Positions 43,116 to 52,249 are shown, counted from the stretch's first letter. The stretch is DNA of 64,000 bases from JAGVSR01 sp963750715 (GCA_963750715.1 CAVVRP010000016.1:186001-250000); one strand, 5' to 3'. The notes: generated by a model not told the origin, from the letters alone. Translations and numbers: made by a program.

Positions 43116-43284
43116 CGGCCAGTTGTCCCGGTTGCGGTGGGTTGCACAGCGGTCGCTTCCACCTTCGCCGATGCTCGAGTGTGTTTGAGCATTGAGGCGC
43201 GCATGCGACGAGTTTTCGTCGGAGGTGGGGTTGCGCCGCGATTGTTTCAATGATGAGGCGACGGGCGCGGGGGTCAACAACGCA

Positions 43285-43782
43285 CTACCGGCGCATGCGA
43301 TCCAGCGCGCCTTGCAGAATAATGGTGGCGGCTAGCTTGTCGATCACCTGAGCGCGCCGCGCCCGGCTTTGATCGGCTTCTATCAGCATACGCTCGGCGG
43401 CCGCCGTCGAAAGGCGCTCGTCCCAGAGCAGTACCGGATTGGGTGATACCCTGTTGAGGTTGCGCGCGAAAGCGCGCGTTGCCTGGGCGCGCGGTCCCTC
43501 GCTGCCGTCGAGATTTGCCGGCATTCCCAGAACGAAGCCGACCACCTCCTGTTCCCGTGTAAGGTCAAGTAGGCGGCTGATGTCTGCCGTGAACTTGGTG
43601 CGCCGGATGGTCTCCATCGGGGAGGCGATCGTTCTCGTTACGTCGGAGAGCGCCAGTCCCAGTGTCTTGGTGCCGGCATCGATGCCCATAAGCCGGCCCT
43701 TCGCGCCGAGCAGTTCCCGGAAGGCGATCGGATCGAACAGCGTTTGGCCGTGGGTTGCCGAGGGTTCTTCAGGCGGAGGCAT
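43285..43782 (-). CDS. ruvX: Putative pre-16S rRNA nuclease / Holliday junction resolvase RuvX (YqgF)
   Basis: The 165-residue RNase H-fold protein processes the 5' end of 16S rRNA in E. coli (YqgF); a resolvase role is debated. Active-site motifs are GIDAGTKTLGLALSD (first Asp), FVLGMPANLDGSEG, LWDERLSTAAAERM (Glu) and the final VIDKLAATIIL (Asp). The N-terminal 30 residues are a typical alphaproteobacterial extension. Usually next to gatC, as here (divergent, 44138). Confidence 0.92.
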   Translation of the reverse strand: MPPPEEPSATHGQTLFDPIAFRELLGAKGRLMGIDAGTKTLGLALSDVTRTIASPMETIRRTKFTADISRLLDLTREQEVVGFVLGMPANLDGSEGPRAQATRAFARNLNRVSPNPVLLWDERLSTAAAERMLIEADQSRARRAQVIDKLAATIILQGALDRMRR

Positions 43783-44137
43783 TAGCCGTCGGGTCTCCTG
43801 CCGGCGGCGTGAGACCAGGTTCCAGCCGCGGAGCAGATGTCAGATCGCACTTCGCCGGGCCCTCTGCAACTTTTCGAGGTCAATCGACCACTGCCTGGAT
43901 TGGCGCCGGGGATCTGGGGCAGTACGCAATGGATACAGCGTTGACAGTTGACAGCAGTGTGTGTGCATGGCCGAGGGTAATCCGGCTGCTGGCTGCATTT
44001 TCGCTGCAGGCACTGATTCTGTGGCCGCCTTGACAGGGCGAAAGCCCGCCTGGCGCGCGCCATGGTTGCGCCGGGGGCACGGGTATGGCTATGAAAACCG
44101 CGTCCGGCCTCGGGCCCGGCAATCCTTGGGGATTTTC
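43783..44137. other. ruvX-gatC intergenic region
   Basis: No recognised gene. It should hold the divergent promoters of ruvX and gatC. An open frame leads into gatC from 43961, but its sequence has no relation to GatC before residue 1 at 44138. Confidence 0.4.
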
Positions 44138-44425
44138 ATGCAGATCGACGAAGCCACCGTACGGCGTATAGCCCGCCTCGCGCGCATCGCGATAACCGAG
44201 GACGAGGCCAGGGACCTGCCGAAGGAACTTTCGGGTATTCTCGACTGGGTCGCCCAACTCGACGAGGTCGATACCTCCGCCGTCGAGCCGATGACCTGCG
44301 TGGCGGTCGTCAGCTTGAAAAAGCGCAAGGACGAAGTGACCGACGGTGAGATCGCCGACGAAATCATGCGCAACGCGCCGATGTCGGAGGATCATTTCTT
44401 TATTGTTCCCAAGGTCGTGGAATAG
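44138..44425 (+). CDS. gatC: Asp-tRNA(Asn)/Glu-tRNA(Gln) amidotransferase subunit C
   Basis: The 95-residue belt subunit stabilises GatA-GatB. It starts MQIDEATVRRIARLARIAIT and shows ELSGILDWVAQLDEVDTSAV, then the C-terminal APMSEDHFFIVPKVVE, all family signatures. The first of the gat genes; a small membrane protein lies between it and gatA. Confidence 0.94.
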   Translation: MQIDEATVRRIARLARIAITEDEARDLPKELSGILDWVAQLDEVDTSAVEPMTCVAVVSLKKRKDEVTDGEIADEIMRNAPMSEDHFFIVPKVVE

Positions 44426-44461
44426 CGCCGCCACACCGTCCCAGATGCCGGAGGAGATATC

Positions 44462-44734
44462 ATGTCGAAAATTTTTGTATTGCTCGCCGTGCTGCTTATC
44501 CTGACCGGCGTCGTCCTACTTGCCGCGCCCAAGCCCGGAGCGCCGGAGAGGCGCGGGCTGGCGCCCGAAGCGATCCCTGTGCCGACTGTGCTGATGCAGG
44601 CGCGCGATATCGCAGAGAAGGTAAATGCGCCGCTGTCAATCCTGTTCGGGATTATCAGCCTGTTCTATTCACGCCGCTCCTATCTCGTGAACAAGGAACG
44701 CGCTGATGCGGATAAATCTGGAAGGCAGGCCTGA
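44462..44734 (+). CDS. Small membrane protein in the gat cluster
   Basis: The 90-residue protein has an N-terminal helix (FVLLAVLLILTGVVLLAA) and a second hydrophobic stretch (VNAPLSILFGIISLFYS) followed by a basic tail. GGAGATATC precedes the ATG. No family recognised. It lies between gatC and gatA on the same strand and is probably cotranscribed, without an obvious link to tRNA amidation. Confidence 0.6.
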   Translation: MSKIFVLLAVLLILTGVVLLAAPKPGAPERRGLAPEAIPVPTVLMQARDIAEKVNAPLSILFGIISLFYSRRSYLVNKERADADKSGRQA

Positions 44735-44776
44735 CGTGATCAACCTGCGTTGTGGTACCGGGAAGGGAATACGAAC

Positions 44777-46303
44777 GTGGCCGATCTAATCGCCCTGACG
44801 CTCGCTGAGGCGCGCGACGGGCTCAAGAAAAAGACATTCTCGGCGACTGAGCTGACCAAGGCACATATTGCAGCGATCGAAGCCGGCAATCCGATGCTCA
44901 ACGCCTATGTACTTGTAACGCCCGAACATGCGCTGGCGCAGGCCGCTGCCAGCGACAAGAAGTTGAGGGCTGGCGACGCGCGACCTCTCGAGGGGCTGCC
45001 GCTCGGCAACAAGGATCTGTTCTGCACCAAGGGCATCCGCACCACGGCATGCTCGAAGATCCTCGATGATTTCAAGCCGACGTATGAATTGACGGTCGGT
45101 TCGAACTTGTGGAACGCTGGCGCCGTCATGCTCGGCAAGCTCAACAACGATGAGTTCGCTATGGGTTCGTCAAACGAGACGAGCGCGTTCGGCCCCGTCA
45201 TCTCGCCGTGGAGGCGCAACGGCAAGGATGGCAAGCCGACCGACGCCAAGCTCGTGCCGGGCGGCTCATCCGGCGGGTCGTCGGCGGCCGTCGCAGCAAA
45301 CCTGTGTCTCGCCGCCACCGCCACCGATACGGGCGGATCGATCCGCCAGCCGGCGGCGCTGACCGGAACGGTCGGCATCAAGCCGACCTATGGGCGCTGC
45401 TCGCGTTGGGGCATCGTGGCGTTCGCCTCCTCGCTGGATCAGGCGGGGCCCATAGCCAAGACCGTGCGCGACTCCGCTATCATGCTCGGCCAGATGGCCG
45501 GCCATGATCCGAAGGATTCGACTTCGGTCGATGCGCCGGTACCCAATTACGAGGCTGCGTTGTCCAAGGGTATCAAGGGCCTCAGGGTCGGCGTGCCGAA
45601 GGAGTACCGCGTCGAGGGCATGTCGAAGGAGATCGAGGCGCTGTGGCAGCGGGGGATCGACTGGTTGAAGTCGGCCGGCGCCACGATCCACGAGATCAGC
45701 CTGCCGCATACGAAGTACGCGCTGCCCGCCTATTACATCGTTGCGCCCGCTGAATGTTCATCGAACCTCGCGCGCTATGACGGCGTGCGCTACGGAATGC
45801 GCGTCCCCGGCCGCGATATTGTCGACATGTATTCGCAGACGCGCGCGGCCGGCTTCGGCAAGGAAGTGCGCCGCCGCGTGATGATCGGTACCTACGTGCT
45901 CTCTGCCGGCTACTATGATGCCTATTACCTGAAGGCGCAGAAGGTCCGCACGCTCATCAAGCGTGATTTTGACGAAGCCTGGAACAAGGTCGACGTGGTT
46001 CTGACGCCGACGACGCCTTCTCCGGCGTTCGCGCTCGGTGAGAAATCCGGCGATCCGCTGGCGATGTACTTGGAAGACATCTTCACCGTTACAGTCAACA
46101 TGGCGGGCCTGCCTGGCATGTCGGTACCGGCGGGAATTTCCAGCGAAGGCACGCCGCTTGGGCTGCAGCTGATAGGCAAGCCATTCGACGAGGAAACGCT
46201 GTTCCGCACCGGACAGGCTATTGAAGATGCAGCTGGGCGATTCGCCGTTGATACGGCTTGGTGGAACTCCGCCGAGGAACGCGCAGCCGGGGGGAAGAAG
46301 TGA
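44777..46303 (+). CDS. gatA: Asp-tRNA(Asn)/Glu-tRNA(Gln) amidotransferase subunit A
   Basis: The 508-residue amidase-signature enzyme releases ammonia from glutamine for transfer to misacylated tRNA. The Ser-cisSer-Lys triad lies in LPLGNKDLFCTKG (Lys), PGGSSGGSSAAVAANLC (cis-Ser) and DTGGSIRQPAALTG (nucleophile Ser). Starts with GTG after GGAAGGG; the family homology (ALTLAEARDGLKKK) begins here. Overlaps the next gene by one base (TGATG). Works with GatB at 47772-49250. Confidence 0.95.
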   Translation: MADLIALTLAEARDGLKKKTFSATELTKAHIAAIEAGNPMLNAYVLVTPEHALAQAAASDKKLRAGDARPLEGLPLGNKDLFCTKGIRTTACSKILDDFKPTYELTVGSNLWNAGAVMLGKLNNDEFAMGSSNETSAFGPVISPWRRNGKDGKPTDAKLVPGGSSGGSSAAVAANLCLAATATDTGGSIRQPAALTGTVGIKPTYGRCSRWGIVAFASSLDQAGPIAKTVRDSAIMLGQMAGHDPKDSTSVDAPVPNYEAALSKGIKGLRVGVPKEYRVEGMSKEIEALWQRGIDWLKSAGATIHEISLPHTKYALPAYYIVAPAECSSNLARYDGVRYGMRVPGRDIVDMYSQTRAAGFGKEVRRRVMIGTYVLSAGYYDAYYLKAQKVRTLIKRDFDEAWNKVDVVLTPTTPSPAFALGEKSGDPLAMYLEDIFTVTVNMAGLPGMSVPAGISSEGTPLGLQLIGKPFDEETLFRTGQAIEDAAGRFAVDTAWWNSAEERAAGGKK

Positions 46304-46644
46304 TGGATCCGAAACGTCCCTGGGAATGTGCGGATATGGGACAGGTCCGCTCCGAAATCGACCGCATCGATGCCCAGCTTGTCGACCTCATTGCCGAACG
46401 CTTCGGCTATGTCGATCGCGCCTGGCAACTGAAACTCAAGTCGGCCGAGAGCGCCGTCGTGCCCTGGCGCATCCAGCAGGTCATCGACAAGGTGCGCGCG
46501 CGGGCGTCCGATAAGGGCCTGCCTCCGGAAATGGTCGACATGGTCGGGGCCCAGTGGCGCAACATGATCGGCTGGTTCGTCCAGTACGAGGAAGAAAAGC
46601 TGCGCAAAGAGACGGACGGCAATGGCAACGGCACGCCGTCATGA
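46303..46644 (+). CDS. AroQ-type chorismate mutase family protein
   Basis: The 113-residue, all-helical protein has the AroQ fold: VRSEIDRIDAQLVDLIAERF (helix 1 with the catalytic Arg), WQLKLKSAESAVVPWRIQQV and MVDMVGAQWRNMIGWFVQYE. It could convert chorismate to prephenate or act as an isochorismate pyruvate-lyase (PchB-like). The genes around it give no aromatic or siderophore context. Start overlaps the gatA stop; end overlaps the next start by 4 bases, so it is part of the gat operon. Confidence 0.85.
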   Translation: MDPKRPWECADMGQVRSEIDRIDAQLVDLIAERFGYVDRAWQLKLKSAESAVVPWRIQQVIDKVRARASDKGLPPEMVDMVGAQWRNMIGWFVQYEEEKLRKETDGNGNGTPS

Positions 46645-46937
46645 TCTCAATCAATCCGTTCGATCCCGTGACCCTAGTGCTGATCGCGGTATTGAATCCG
46701 GCGACCATCATTATCGCGTTCATGATGGGCCGCCGCGCCGACCAATGGCAGAAGCTGCCGGTCGCAGCGTTTGCTGCCGCACTCGGCGGATTCCTGCTCT
46801 ATTACGCGGCGGCATTCGTCGGCATCTTTCAGGTGCACGCCGTCGGCGGGGAAGCCGGCATCGTGATGATGCAGTTCGTGCTCGGCTTTATCTGGGCGCT
46901 CGTCTCATATTATTACTTTCACATACGGTCGGCGTGA
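46641..46937 (+). CDS. Conserved small membrane protein
   Basis: The 98-residue protein has three hydrophobic helices (PVTLVLIAVLNPATIIIAFM, VAAFAAALGGFLLYYAAAFV, MQFVLGFIWALVSYYYF). The N-terminal NPATIIIAFMMGRRADQWQK looks conserved in similar Hyphomicrobiales proteins. Coupled to the chorismate mutase gene by an ATGA overlap. Function unknown. Confidence 0.7.
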   Translation: MISINPFDPVTLVLIAVLNPATIIIAFMMGRRADQWQKLPVAAFAAALGGFLLYYAAAFVGIFQVHAVGGEAGIVMMQFVLGFIWALVSYYYFHIRSA

Positions 46938-47046
46938 ATCCGGCGCATCCGGATCAACGATCCTAATAATTGCAGCTGCGAACAGCCCGAATGGACTCCG
47001 TTTCTTTCACGGAGATGCGGGGGCAACATCAAGCGGCTACAAGCGG

Positions 47047-47625
47047 CTACTGGGTGAGTGCCGGCTTGGTGAGTTCGGCTTCGACGGCCGCTATGACGTC
47101 CTTGGAGTCGGGGGCTGCGCCCGAGAAGAAAGACTGCACCAGCTTGCCGTCGCGCCCGACGATGTATTTGTGGAAGTTCCAGCCCGGCTCAGCCTTCTCG
47201 CAGAGCGCTGATTTCGCCCACTGATAGAATGGATGCGCGCCGTCGCCCTTGACGACAAATTTGTGCGTCAGGGGGAACGTGATGCCGAACGCGCCTTCGC
47301 AGAAGTCCTTGATCTTGTCGTCGCTGCCCGGCTCCTGCCCGCCGAAATCGTTGGATGGGACGCCGATGACCACGAAGCCCTGCGGCTCGTATTTGTCATA
47401 CAGCGCCTGCAGCCCCTTGTACTGCTGGGTGAAGCCGCAGAACGAGGCGGTATTGACCACCATCAGGACCTTGCCCTTGAAGTTCGACAGCGGCATCGGC
47501 CTGCCGTCGATCGAGGTGAAAGAAAAGTCGTAGGCGCTACCCATCCGGTCGGATCCTGCTTTGACGCTTGCCGGAACCACTGCAAGCAGGGCGAGGGAGA
47601 ACATTTTGGCGGCAAGCGAGCACAT
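47047..47625 (-). CDS. Exported glutathione peroxidase family protein
   Basis: The 192-residue thiol peroxidase reduces hydroperoxides. Catalytic Cys63 is in VNTASFCGFTQQYKGLQ; the Gln/Trp partners are in GVPSNDFGGQEPGSDD and GWNFHKYIVGRDGKLV. The N-terminal 23 residues (FSLALLAVVPASVKA) form a signal peptide, so it acts in the periplasm. Converges with the gat operon; a 10-base tandem duplication overlaps its stop codon. Confidence 0.9.
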   Translation of the reverse strand: MCSLAAKMFSLALLAVVPASVKAGSDRMGSAYDFSFTSIDGRPMPLSNFKGKVLMVVNTASFCGFTQQYKGLQALYDKYEPQGFVVIGVPSNDFGGQEPGSDDKIKDFCEGAFGITFPLTHKFVVKGDGAHPFYQWAKSALCEKAEPGWNFHKYIVGRDGKLVQSFFSGAAPDSKDVIAAVEAELTKPALTQ

Positions 47626-47771
47626 GGCTTACGTCCTATTTTCCGGCTGTCAGTCGGCTTTAACGACAATCGGGGGCGGCAGGATCATCGAACCGGCCCC
47701 GATTTGCTGCTGGACGCCATTGCAGCCCGCCGGGGTGTCGGCTAACCAAAGCCCGTTACAGGGAGATACCG

Positions 47772-49250
47772 ATGCAGGACGAGACGAGCGCTGGCAAGAT
47801 GAAGTGCCTTATTCCGGGCGCCACGGGCGACTGGGAAGTCATCGTTGGCCTGGAGGTACACGCTCAGGTAGCCTCGCGCTCGAAGCTCTTTTCCGGCGCT
47901 TCGACGGCCTTCGGTGGCAATCCCAACAGCCACGTGTCTCTGGTCGACGCGGCCATGCCCGGCGTGCTGCCCGTCATCAACGAGGAATGCGTGGCGCAGG
48001 CGATCCGCACCGGTCTTGGGCTCAAGGCCGAGATCAACTTGAAAAGCGTCTTCGATCGCAAGAATTACTTCTATCCCGACCTGCCCCAGGGCTATCAGAT
48101 CAGCCAGTACAAGCAGCCGGTTGTCGGTGAGGGTGAGATCGAGATCGACCTCGATGGGGAAACCAAGCGCGTCGGTATCGAGCGGCTTCATCTGGAACAG
48201 GACGCCGGCAAATCGATCCACGACCAGCACCCAGACTATTCCTACGTCGATCTCAACCGCTCGGGCGTGGCGCTGATGGAGATCGTGTCGAAGCCCGACA
48301 TGCGCTCGGCAAAGGAAGCGCAGGCCTACGTGATCAAGTTGCGCACGATCCTGCGCTATCTCGGCACGTCGGACGCCGACATGGAGAAGGGCAACCTGCG
48401 CGCCGACGTCAATGTGTCCGTGCGCAAGCCCGGCGACAAGCTCGGCACGCGCTGCGAAATCAAAAACGTAAACTCCATCCGCTTCATCGGGCAGGCGATC
48501 GAGGTCGAGGCGCGCCGCCAGATCGACATCATCGAGGACGGCGGCAAGATCGATCAGGAGACGCGGCTGTTCGACCCTGGCAGGGGCGAGACGCGCTCGA
48601 TGCGCTCCAAGGAGGAGGCCCACGATTATCGCTACTTCCCCGATCCCGACCTGCTGCCGCTGGAGTTCACGCACGACTATGTCGACAAGTTGAAGAAAGG
48701 TCTCCCCGAACTTCCCGATGAGAAGAAGGCGCGCTTCGTCAAGCAGTACGGCCTTTCCGGCTATGATGCGGGCGTACTCGTGGCCGAGCGCGAGAGTGCC
48801 GATTACTTCGAGGCGGTCGCCAAGGGCCACGATGGTAAGCTCGCGGCGAACTGGGTCATCAACGAACTGTTCGGACGGCTCAACAAGGAAGGGCTCGACA
48901 TCACCCGCTCGCCCCTGTCGGCGGCCCAGCTCGGCGGTCTCGTCGAACTCATCGCGACGGGTGTCATCTCGGGCAAGATTGCCAAGGACCTGTTCGAGAT
49001 CCTGTGGACCGAGGGCGGCGATCCGGTGGCGATCGTCGAAGCGCGCGGCATGAAGCAGGTGACGGACGTCGGCGCCATCGAGAAGGCGGTCAACGAGATC
49101 ATTGCCGCCAACCCCGAGAAGGCCGAGCAGGCGAAGGCCAAGCCGAACCTCGTCGGCTGGTTCATCGGTCAGGCGATGAAGGCGTCAGGCGGCAAGGCCA
49201 ATCCGGCAGCCGTCAACGAGGTCCTGAAACGGAAGCTCGGGATAGAGTGA
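47772..49250 (+). CDS. gatB: Asp-tRNA(Asn)/Glu-tRNA(Gln) amidotransferase subunit B
   Basis: The 492-residue kinase/tRNA-binding subunit phosphorylates the misacylated Asp or Glu before amidation. It has WEVIVGLEVHAQVASRSKLF, KNYFYPDLPQGYQISQYKQP, LMEIVSKPDMRSAKEAQAYV, DVNVSVRKPGDKLGTRCEIK, and the C-terminal GatB/YqeY tail (GWFIGQAMKASGGKANPAAV). GGGAGA lies three to five bases upstream of the ATG. Together with gatC and gatA this gives the full enzyme, so Asn-tRNA and/or Gln-tRNA is made indirectly. Confidence 0.96.
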   Translation: MQDETSAGKMKCLIPGATGDWEVIVGLEVHAQVASRSKLFSGASTAFGGNPNSHVSLVDAAMPGVLPVINEECVAQAIRTGLGLKAEINLKSVFDRKNYFYPDLPQGYQISQYKQPVVGEGEIEIDLDGETKRVGIERLHLEQDAGKSIHDQHPDYSYVDLNRSGVALMEIVSKPDMRSAKEAQAYVIKLRTILRYLGTSDADMEKGNLRADVNVSVRKPGDKLGTRCEIKNVNSIRFIGQAIEVEARRQIDIIEDGGKIDQETRLFDPGRGETRSMRSKEEAHDYRYFPDPDLLPLEFTHDYVDKLKKGLPELPDEKKARFVKQYGLSGYDAGVLVAERESADYFEAVAKGHDGKLAANWVINELFGRLNKEGLDITRSPLSAAQLGGLVELIATGVISGKIAKDLFEILWTEGGDPVAIVEARGMKQVTDVGAIEKAVNEIIAANPEKAEQAKAKPNLVGWFIGQAMKASGGKANPAAVNEVLKRKLGIE

Positions 49251-49272
49251 CGAGCGCGATCGCTCCCGTCAC
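49247..49272. terminator. Hairpin between gatB and the convergent small gene
   Basis: GTGACG-AGCG pairs with CGCT-CC-CGTCAC around CGAT. It overlaps the gatB stop and has no T-run, so terminator function is uncertain. Confidence 0.3.
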
Positions 49273-49305
49273 GGGGCTGCTGTCCCTTGGCAGTGAAGGA
49301 AAACT

Positions 49306-49461
49306 TCAGGCTTTTGCAGAATGGGCCTTGCCGGCCAGCTTCTTCAGCCGCTTGCGAACTCCGGCGGTGTTGCCCTGGATGCGCGTGACCTTGGTGCGGG
49401 GGATGGCGCGACGCGCCTTCTTCTTCTGCGTCTCGATCTTGCGCGGATGGCGTGCAGTCAT
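49306..49461 (-). CDS. Very basic 51-residue protein
   Basis: The frame reads MTARHPRKIETQKKKARRAI, then PRTKVTRIQGNTAGVRKRLK and KLAGKAHSAKA. About 18 of 51 residues are Lys or Arg and acidic residues are nearly absent. AAGGA lies eight bases upstream of the ATG. The composition suggests binding to RNA, DNA or ribosomes. No family is recognised. Codons are GC-rich at third positions, as in neighbouring genes, which supports real coding. Confidence 0.65.
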   Translation of the reverse strand: MTARHPRKIETQKKKARRAIPRTKVTRIQGNTAGVRKRLKKLAGKAHSAKA

Positions 49462-49564
49462 GGCACAGTCCTTCAAGGTTTGGTGCGCCGGCCCGGCGGA
49501 ACGCCAATGGCGGCTGAAAAGCGAGCGCTTCGTCTAGGCGATCCGGCCCGTGCTGGCAAGCGGC

Positions 49565-50092
49565 CTATTTGAACGCCATCAGTAAACCGAAGCCCGGCGC
49601 CAGAAACGCACCGGACCAGGCAAGGCAGGAAACCGCGCTTGCGGGTAAAAAAGCCGGCCAGCGCATGCGCGCGGCCCCTGCCACGACGGGGATGAACGCC
49701 CTGATAGGGCCCAGGAATTTCGATCCGATAATACCGATGGCGCCCCACCGCAGAAACACAAGCCGGGTTCTCGTCAGCCACATCGGCTGATCGGAAAATG
49801 GCCACATGCGCGCGACATTCGACTTGTAATGGCGGCCTGCGGCAAATGACGCCGTGTCGCCAAGAAAGGCCCCGGCTGCCGCGGCGATCCAAACGGTCCA
49901 GAACTCGCCGCCGGTCGCCTGCTGCACGGCCCCCAGCCCGAGCAGAATGGCGGATGATGGGATAAACCACGAAAGAACGACGATGCTTTCCGCAAAGCCC
50001 AAACCGAACGCGATTGGCGCCAAAAGCTCCGAGTTTGGCGTCGCAAGCGCCAGGATCCAGTCCTCTAGACCGGTGAGGAAGTCCCAACTCAT
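49565..50092 (-). CDS. DedA family membrane protein
   Basis: The 175-residue protein has four or five hydrophobic helices. The DedA/VTT signature is visible: PIAFGLGFAESIVVLSWFIP, FLGDTASFAAGRHYK, then SKFLGPIRAFIPVVAGAARM with the conserved F-x-G-P-x-R-x-x-x-P motif. DedA proteins are needed for lipid carrier recycling and membrane integrity. Divergent from btaA, whose product makes a membrane lipid. Confidence 0.88.
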   Translation of the reverse strand: MSWDFLTGLEDWILALATPNSELLAPIAFGLGFAESIVVLSWFIPSSAILLGLGAVQQATGGEFWTVWIAAAAGAFLGDTASFAAGRHYKSNVARMWPFSDQPMWLTRTRLVFLRWGAIGIIGSKFLGPIRAFIPVVAGAARMRWPAFLPASAVSCLAWSGAFLAPGFGLLMAFK

Positions 50093-50217
50093 CGGCTGAA
50101 AGTGCCCCGAATGTCCGTGCGGCTAACCCGGCGAGCAGGCATCGACGTAGCCACGTGGGGGTATGCGGAAGATTTGTCGAGAGGTTTCCAGACTGTGCTA
50201 GGTAAAGCCACACTTGG

Positions 50218-50235
50218 CTGTCACAGTGCTGCAAC
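50218..50235 (+). promoter_or_regulatory. Possible Pho box upstream of btaA
   Basis: CTGTCAC, four bases, then CTGCAAC. The first half matches the PhoB half-site CTGTCAT at six of seven bases and the second at four. It lies 60 bases before btaA. btaA is controlled by phosphate through PhoB in Sinorhizobium meliloti, which makes this site plausible. Confidence 0.4.
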
Positions 50236-50294
50236 ATTGCCGGGCTAGCGCCTGTCGGCATGTTTGGACGGCGGAATGATATGCGGGGAACTGA

Positions 50295-51560
50295 ATGACC
50301 GGTACTGTCGAGGCCGTAAACACATCCGCGGCCCAGAACGGCGGCCTTGGTGGAAATCAACTCCTGCACAGCGCCGTTCACCGGCACTACGCGGCCAGTC
50401 GCAAGGGCATACAGGAACGACTGTTCACTTTTGCTTTTTCCGGCCTCGTTTATCCGCAGATCTGGGAAGATCCGGTCATCGACCTCGAGGCCCTACAACT
50501 CAAGCCTGGCGAACATCTGGTCGGCATCGCATCCGGCGGTTGCAACCTCCTCAGCTACGTCGCCTGCGCCGACGTCAATGTTACGGGGCTCGACCTCAAC
50601 ACGGCTCACGTCGCGCTCAATAAACTGAAAGTCGCCGCGGTCGAGCGACTTCCCGATTACGCGACCTTCCATCGATTTTTCGCCGAGGCCGACGCGCGTG
50701 ACAACGTCGTCGCCTATGAGATCTTCGTTGCCCCGCACCTCGACAAGACCACCCAGTCCTATTGGCAGGGTCGCGACCGCTTCGGCCGCCGCCGCATCGG
50801 ATACTTCCAGCGCAACATCTATCGGCGTGGCCTTCTCGGAAACTTCATTTCGGCCGGCCACCTGCTCGCGCGTGCCCACGGCCGCAATCCACGCAATATC
50901 CTGAAGGCGAAGTCGCTCGCCGAGCAGCGCCAGATCTACGAGACGGAATTGAAGCCGCTGTTCGAGAAGCGTCACATCCGTTGGCTGACGAACAATCCCG
51001 CCGCACTGTTCGGCCTTGGCATCCCGCCGTCGCAGTTCCAGGCCCTGAAGGGCAACGAAGAGAACATGGCGGATGTGCTGAAGGCGCGGCTGGAGCGACT
51101 CGCCTGCGGCTTCGACCTGTCGGGCAACTATTTCGCATGGCAGGCATTCGGCCGCCGCTATTCCAGCGGTGGCAGCGGCCCGCTGCCCCCCTACCTGGAA
51201 CGCAAGAACTACGACACCCTGCGCCAGCGCATCGGCAACGTCGAGATCGTGCATGCCTCGTTCACAGAGCATCTGTCACATCTGCCGGCCACCTCGCGCG
51301 ACGCCTACGTGCTGCTCGATGCACAGGACTGGATGACTGACGCGCAACTGACTGCCCTGTGGAGCGAGATCGCACGCACGGCGCGTCCCGGCGCCCGCGT
51401 GATCTTCCGTACGGCGGGAGAAGAGACGATCCTTCCGGGCCGCATCCCGGACGAGATCCTGTCGCGCTTCTCCTACGATCGCGACGTGTGCCGCGCATGG
51501 ACAGAGAGAGATCGGTCTTCGATCTATGGCGGCTTCCACCTTTACACGGTGCCGGCGTGA
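50295..51560 (+). CDS. btaA: BtaA: S-adenosylmethionine:diacylglycerol 3-amino-3-carboxypropyl transferase
   Basis: The 421-residue DUF3419 protein makes diacylglycerylhomoserine, the first step to the betaine lipid DGTS. Family stretches are FTFAFSGLVYPQIWEDPVID, the AdoMet loop VGIASGGCNLLSYVACADVN, VTGLDLNTAHVALNKLK, NPAALFGLGIPPSQF and the late VLLDAQDWMTD. GGGGAA precedes the ATG. Coupled to btaB through a GTGA overlap. Betaine lipids replace phospholipids under phosphate limitation. Confidence 0.93.
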   Translation: MTGTVEAVNTSAAQNGGLGGNQLLHSAVHRHYAASRKGIQERLFTFAFSGLVYPQIWEDPVIDLEALQLKPGEHLVGIASGGCNLLSYVACADVNVTGLDLNTAHVALNKLKVAAVERLPDYATFHRFFAEADARDNVVAYEIFVAPHLDKTTQSYWQGRDRFGRRRIGYFQRNIYRRGLLGNFISAGHLLARAHGRNPRNILKAKSLAEQRQIYETELKPLFEKRHIRWLTNNPAALFGLGIPPSQFQALKGNEENMADVLKARLERLACGFDLSGNYFAWQAFGRRYSSGGSGPLPPYLERKNYDTLRQRIGNVEIVHASFTEHLSHLPATSRDAYVLLDAQDWMTDAQLTALWSEIARTARPGARVIFRTAGEETILPGRIPDEILSRFSYDRDVCRAWTERDRSSIYGGFHLYTVPA

Positions 51561-52249
51561 CGGAGGCGGGCTTGGGCAGTCCTGGCGCGGATCATCGCGC
51601 ACACATGGACGGCATCTACCGCTACCAGCGGTACATCTATGACGTATCTCGAAAATACTATCTGCTCGGCCGCGATCGCATGCTTGAGGGACTCGCGCCT
51701 CCCAAAGACGGCACAGTGCTCGAGGTCGGTTGCGGCACCGGGCGCAATCTCGTGCTGACGGCAGCGCGCTATCCCGACGCTAGGCTTTATGGTTTCGATA
51801 TCTCCTCGATGATGCTGGAGACCGCGCACAAAGCGGTCGTCCGTGCCGGCATCGACGATCGCGTGAAACTGGCCGAGGCGGATGCGTCCGACTTCTCGGC
51901 GCAGGCGCTTTTTGGTGTCGCGAGCTTCGACCGCGTCTTCATTTCCTACGCCGTCTCGATGATTCCGCCGTGGGAGGCGGCGGTGCGTTGCGCCTTGGCA
52001 GCGGTAGCCCCGGGAGGTTCGCTTCACGTCGTAGATTTCGGCGGGCAGGGGGATTTGCCGCGATGGTTTCGCGCTGGCCTTCGCAATTGGCTGGACCGCT
52101 TCTCCGTGACGCCACGCGATGATCTTGAAGCCGTGCTGCGCAAGCTCGCCCGGGAAGCAGGGGCCAGGCTGCAGTTCGCGCGTCTCTATCGCGATTACGC
52201 AAAGCTGGCCGTTCTCGAAAAACCGGTGTTGCCCCTCACGCCCCCATGA
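51557..52249 (+). CDS. btaB: BtaB: diacylglycerylhomoserine N-methyltransferase
   Basis: The 230-residue class I methyltransferase adds three methyl groups to diacylglycerylhomoserine to give DGTS. AdoMet motif I is VLEVGCGTGRNLVL (about residue 60); YGFDISSMMLETAHKA and FDRVFISYAVSMIPPWE follow, then VDFGGQGDLPRWF, typical of BtaB. The GTG start overlaps the btaA stop; ATG 51605 (MDGIYRYQRYIYD) is an alternative. The 3' end overlaps the end of the second dedA by 14 bases, tail to tail. Confidence 0.92.
   Translation: MTEAGLGSPGADHRAHMDGIYRYQRYIYDVSRKYYLLGRDRMLEGLAPPKDGTVLEVGCGTGRNLVLTAARYPDARLYGFDISSMMLETAHKAVVRAGIDDRVKLAEADASDFSAQALFGVASFDRVFISYAVSMIPPWEAAVRCALAAVAPGGSLHVVDFGGQGDLPRWFRAGLRNWLDRFSVTPRDDLEAVLRKLAREAGARLQFARLYRDYAKLAVLEKPVLPLTPP

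Noticed and set aside
47030..47051. Tandem 10-base duplication CAAGCGGCTA at the end of the glutathione peroxidase gene
   Set aside because: Two copies only, overlapping the stop codon without changing the protein; no sign of function.
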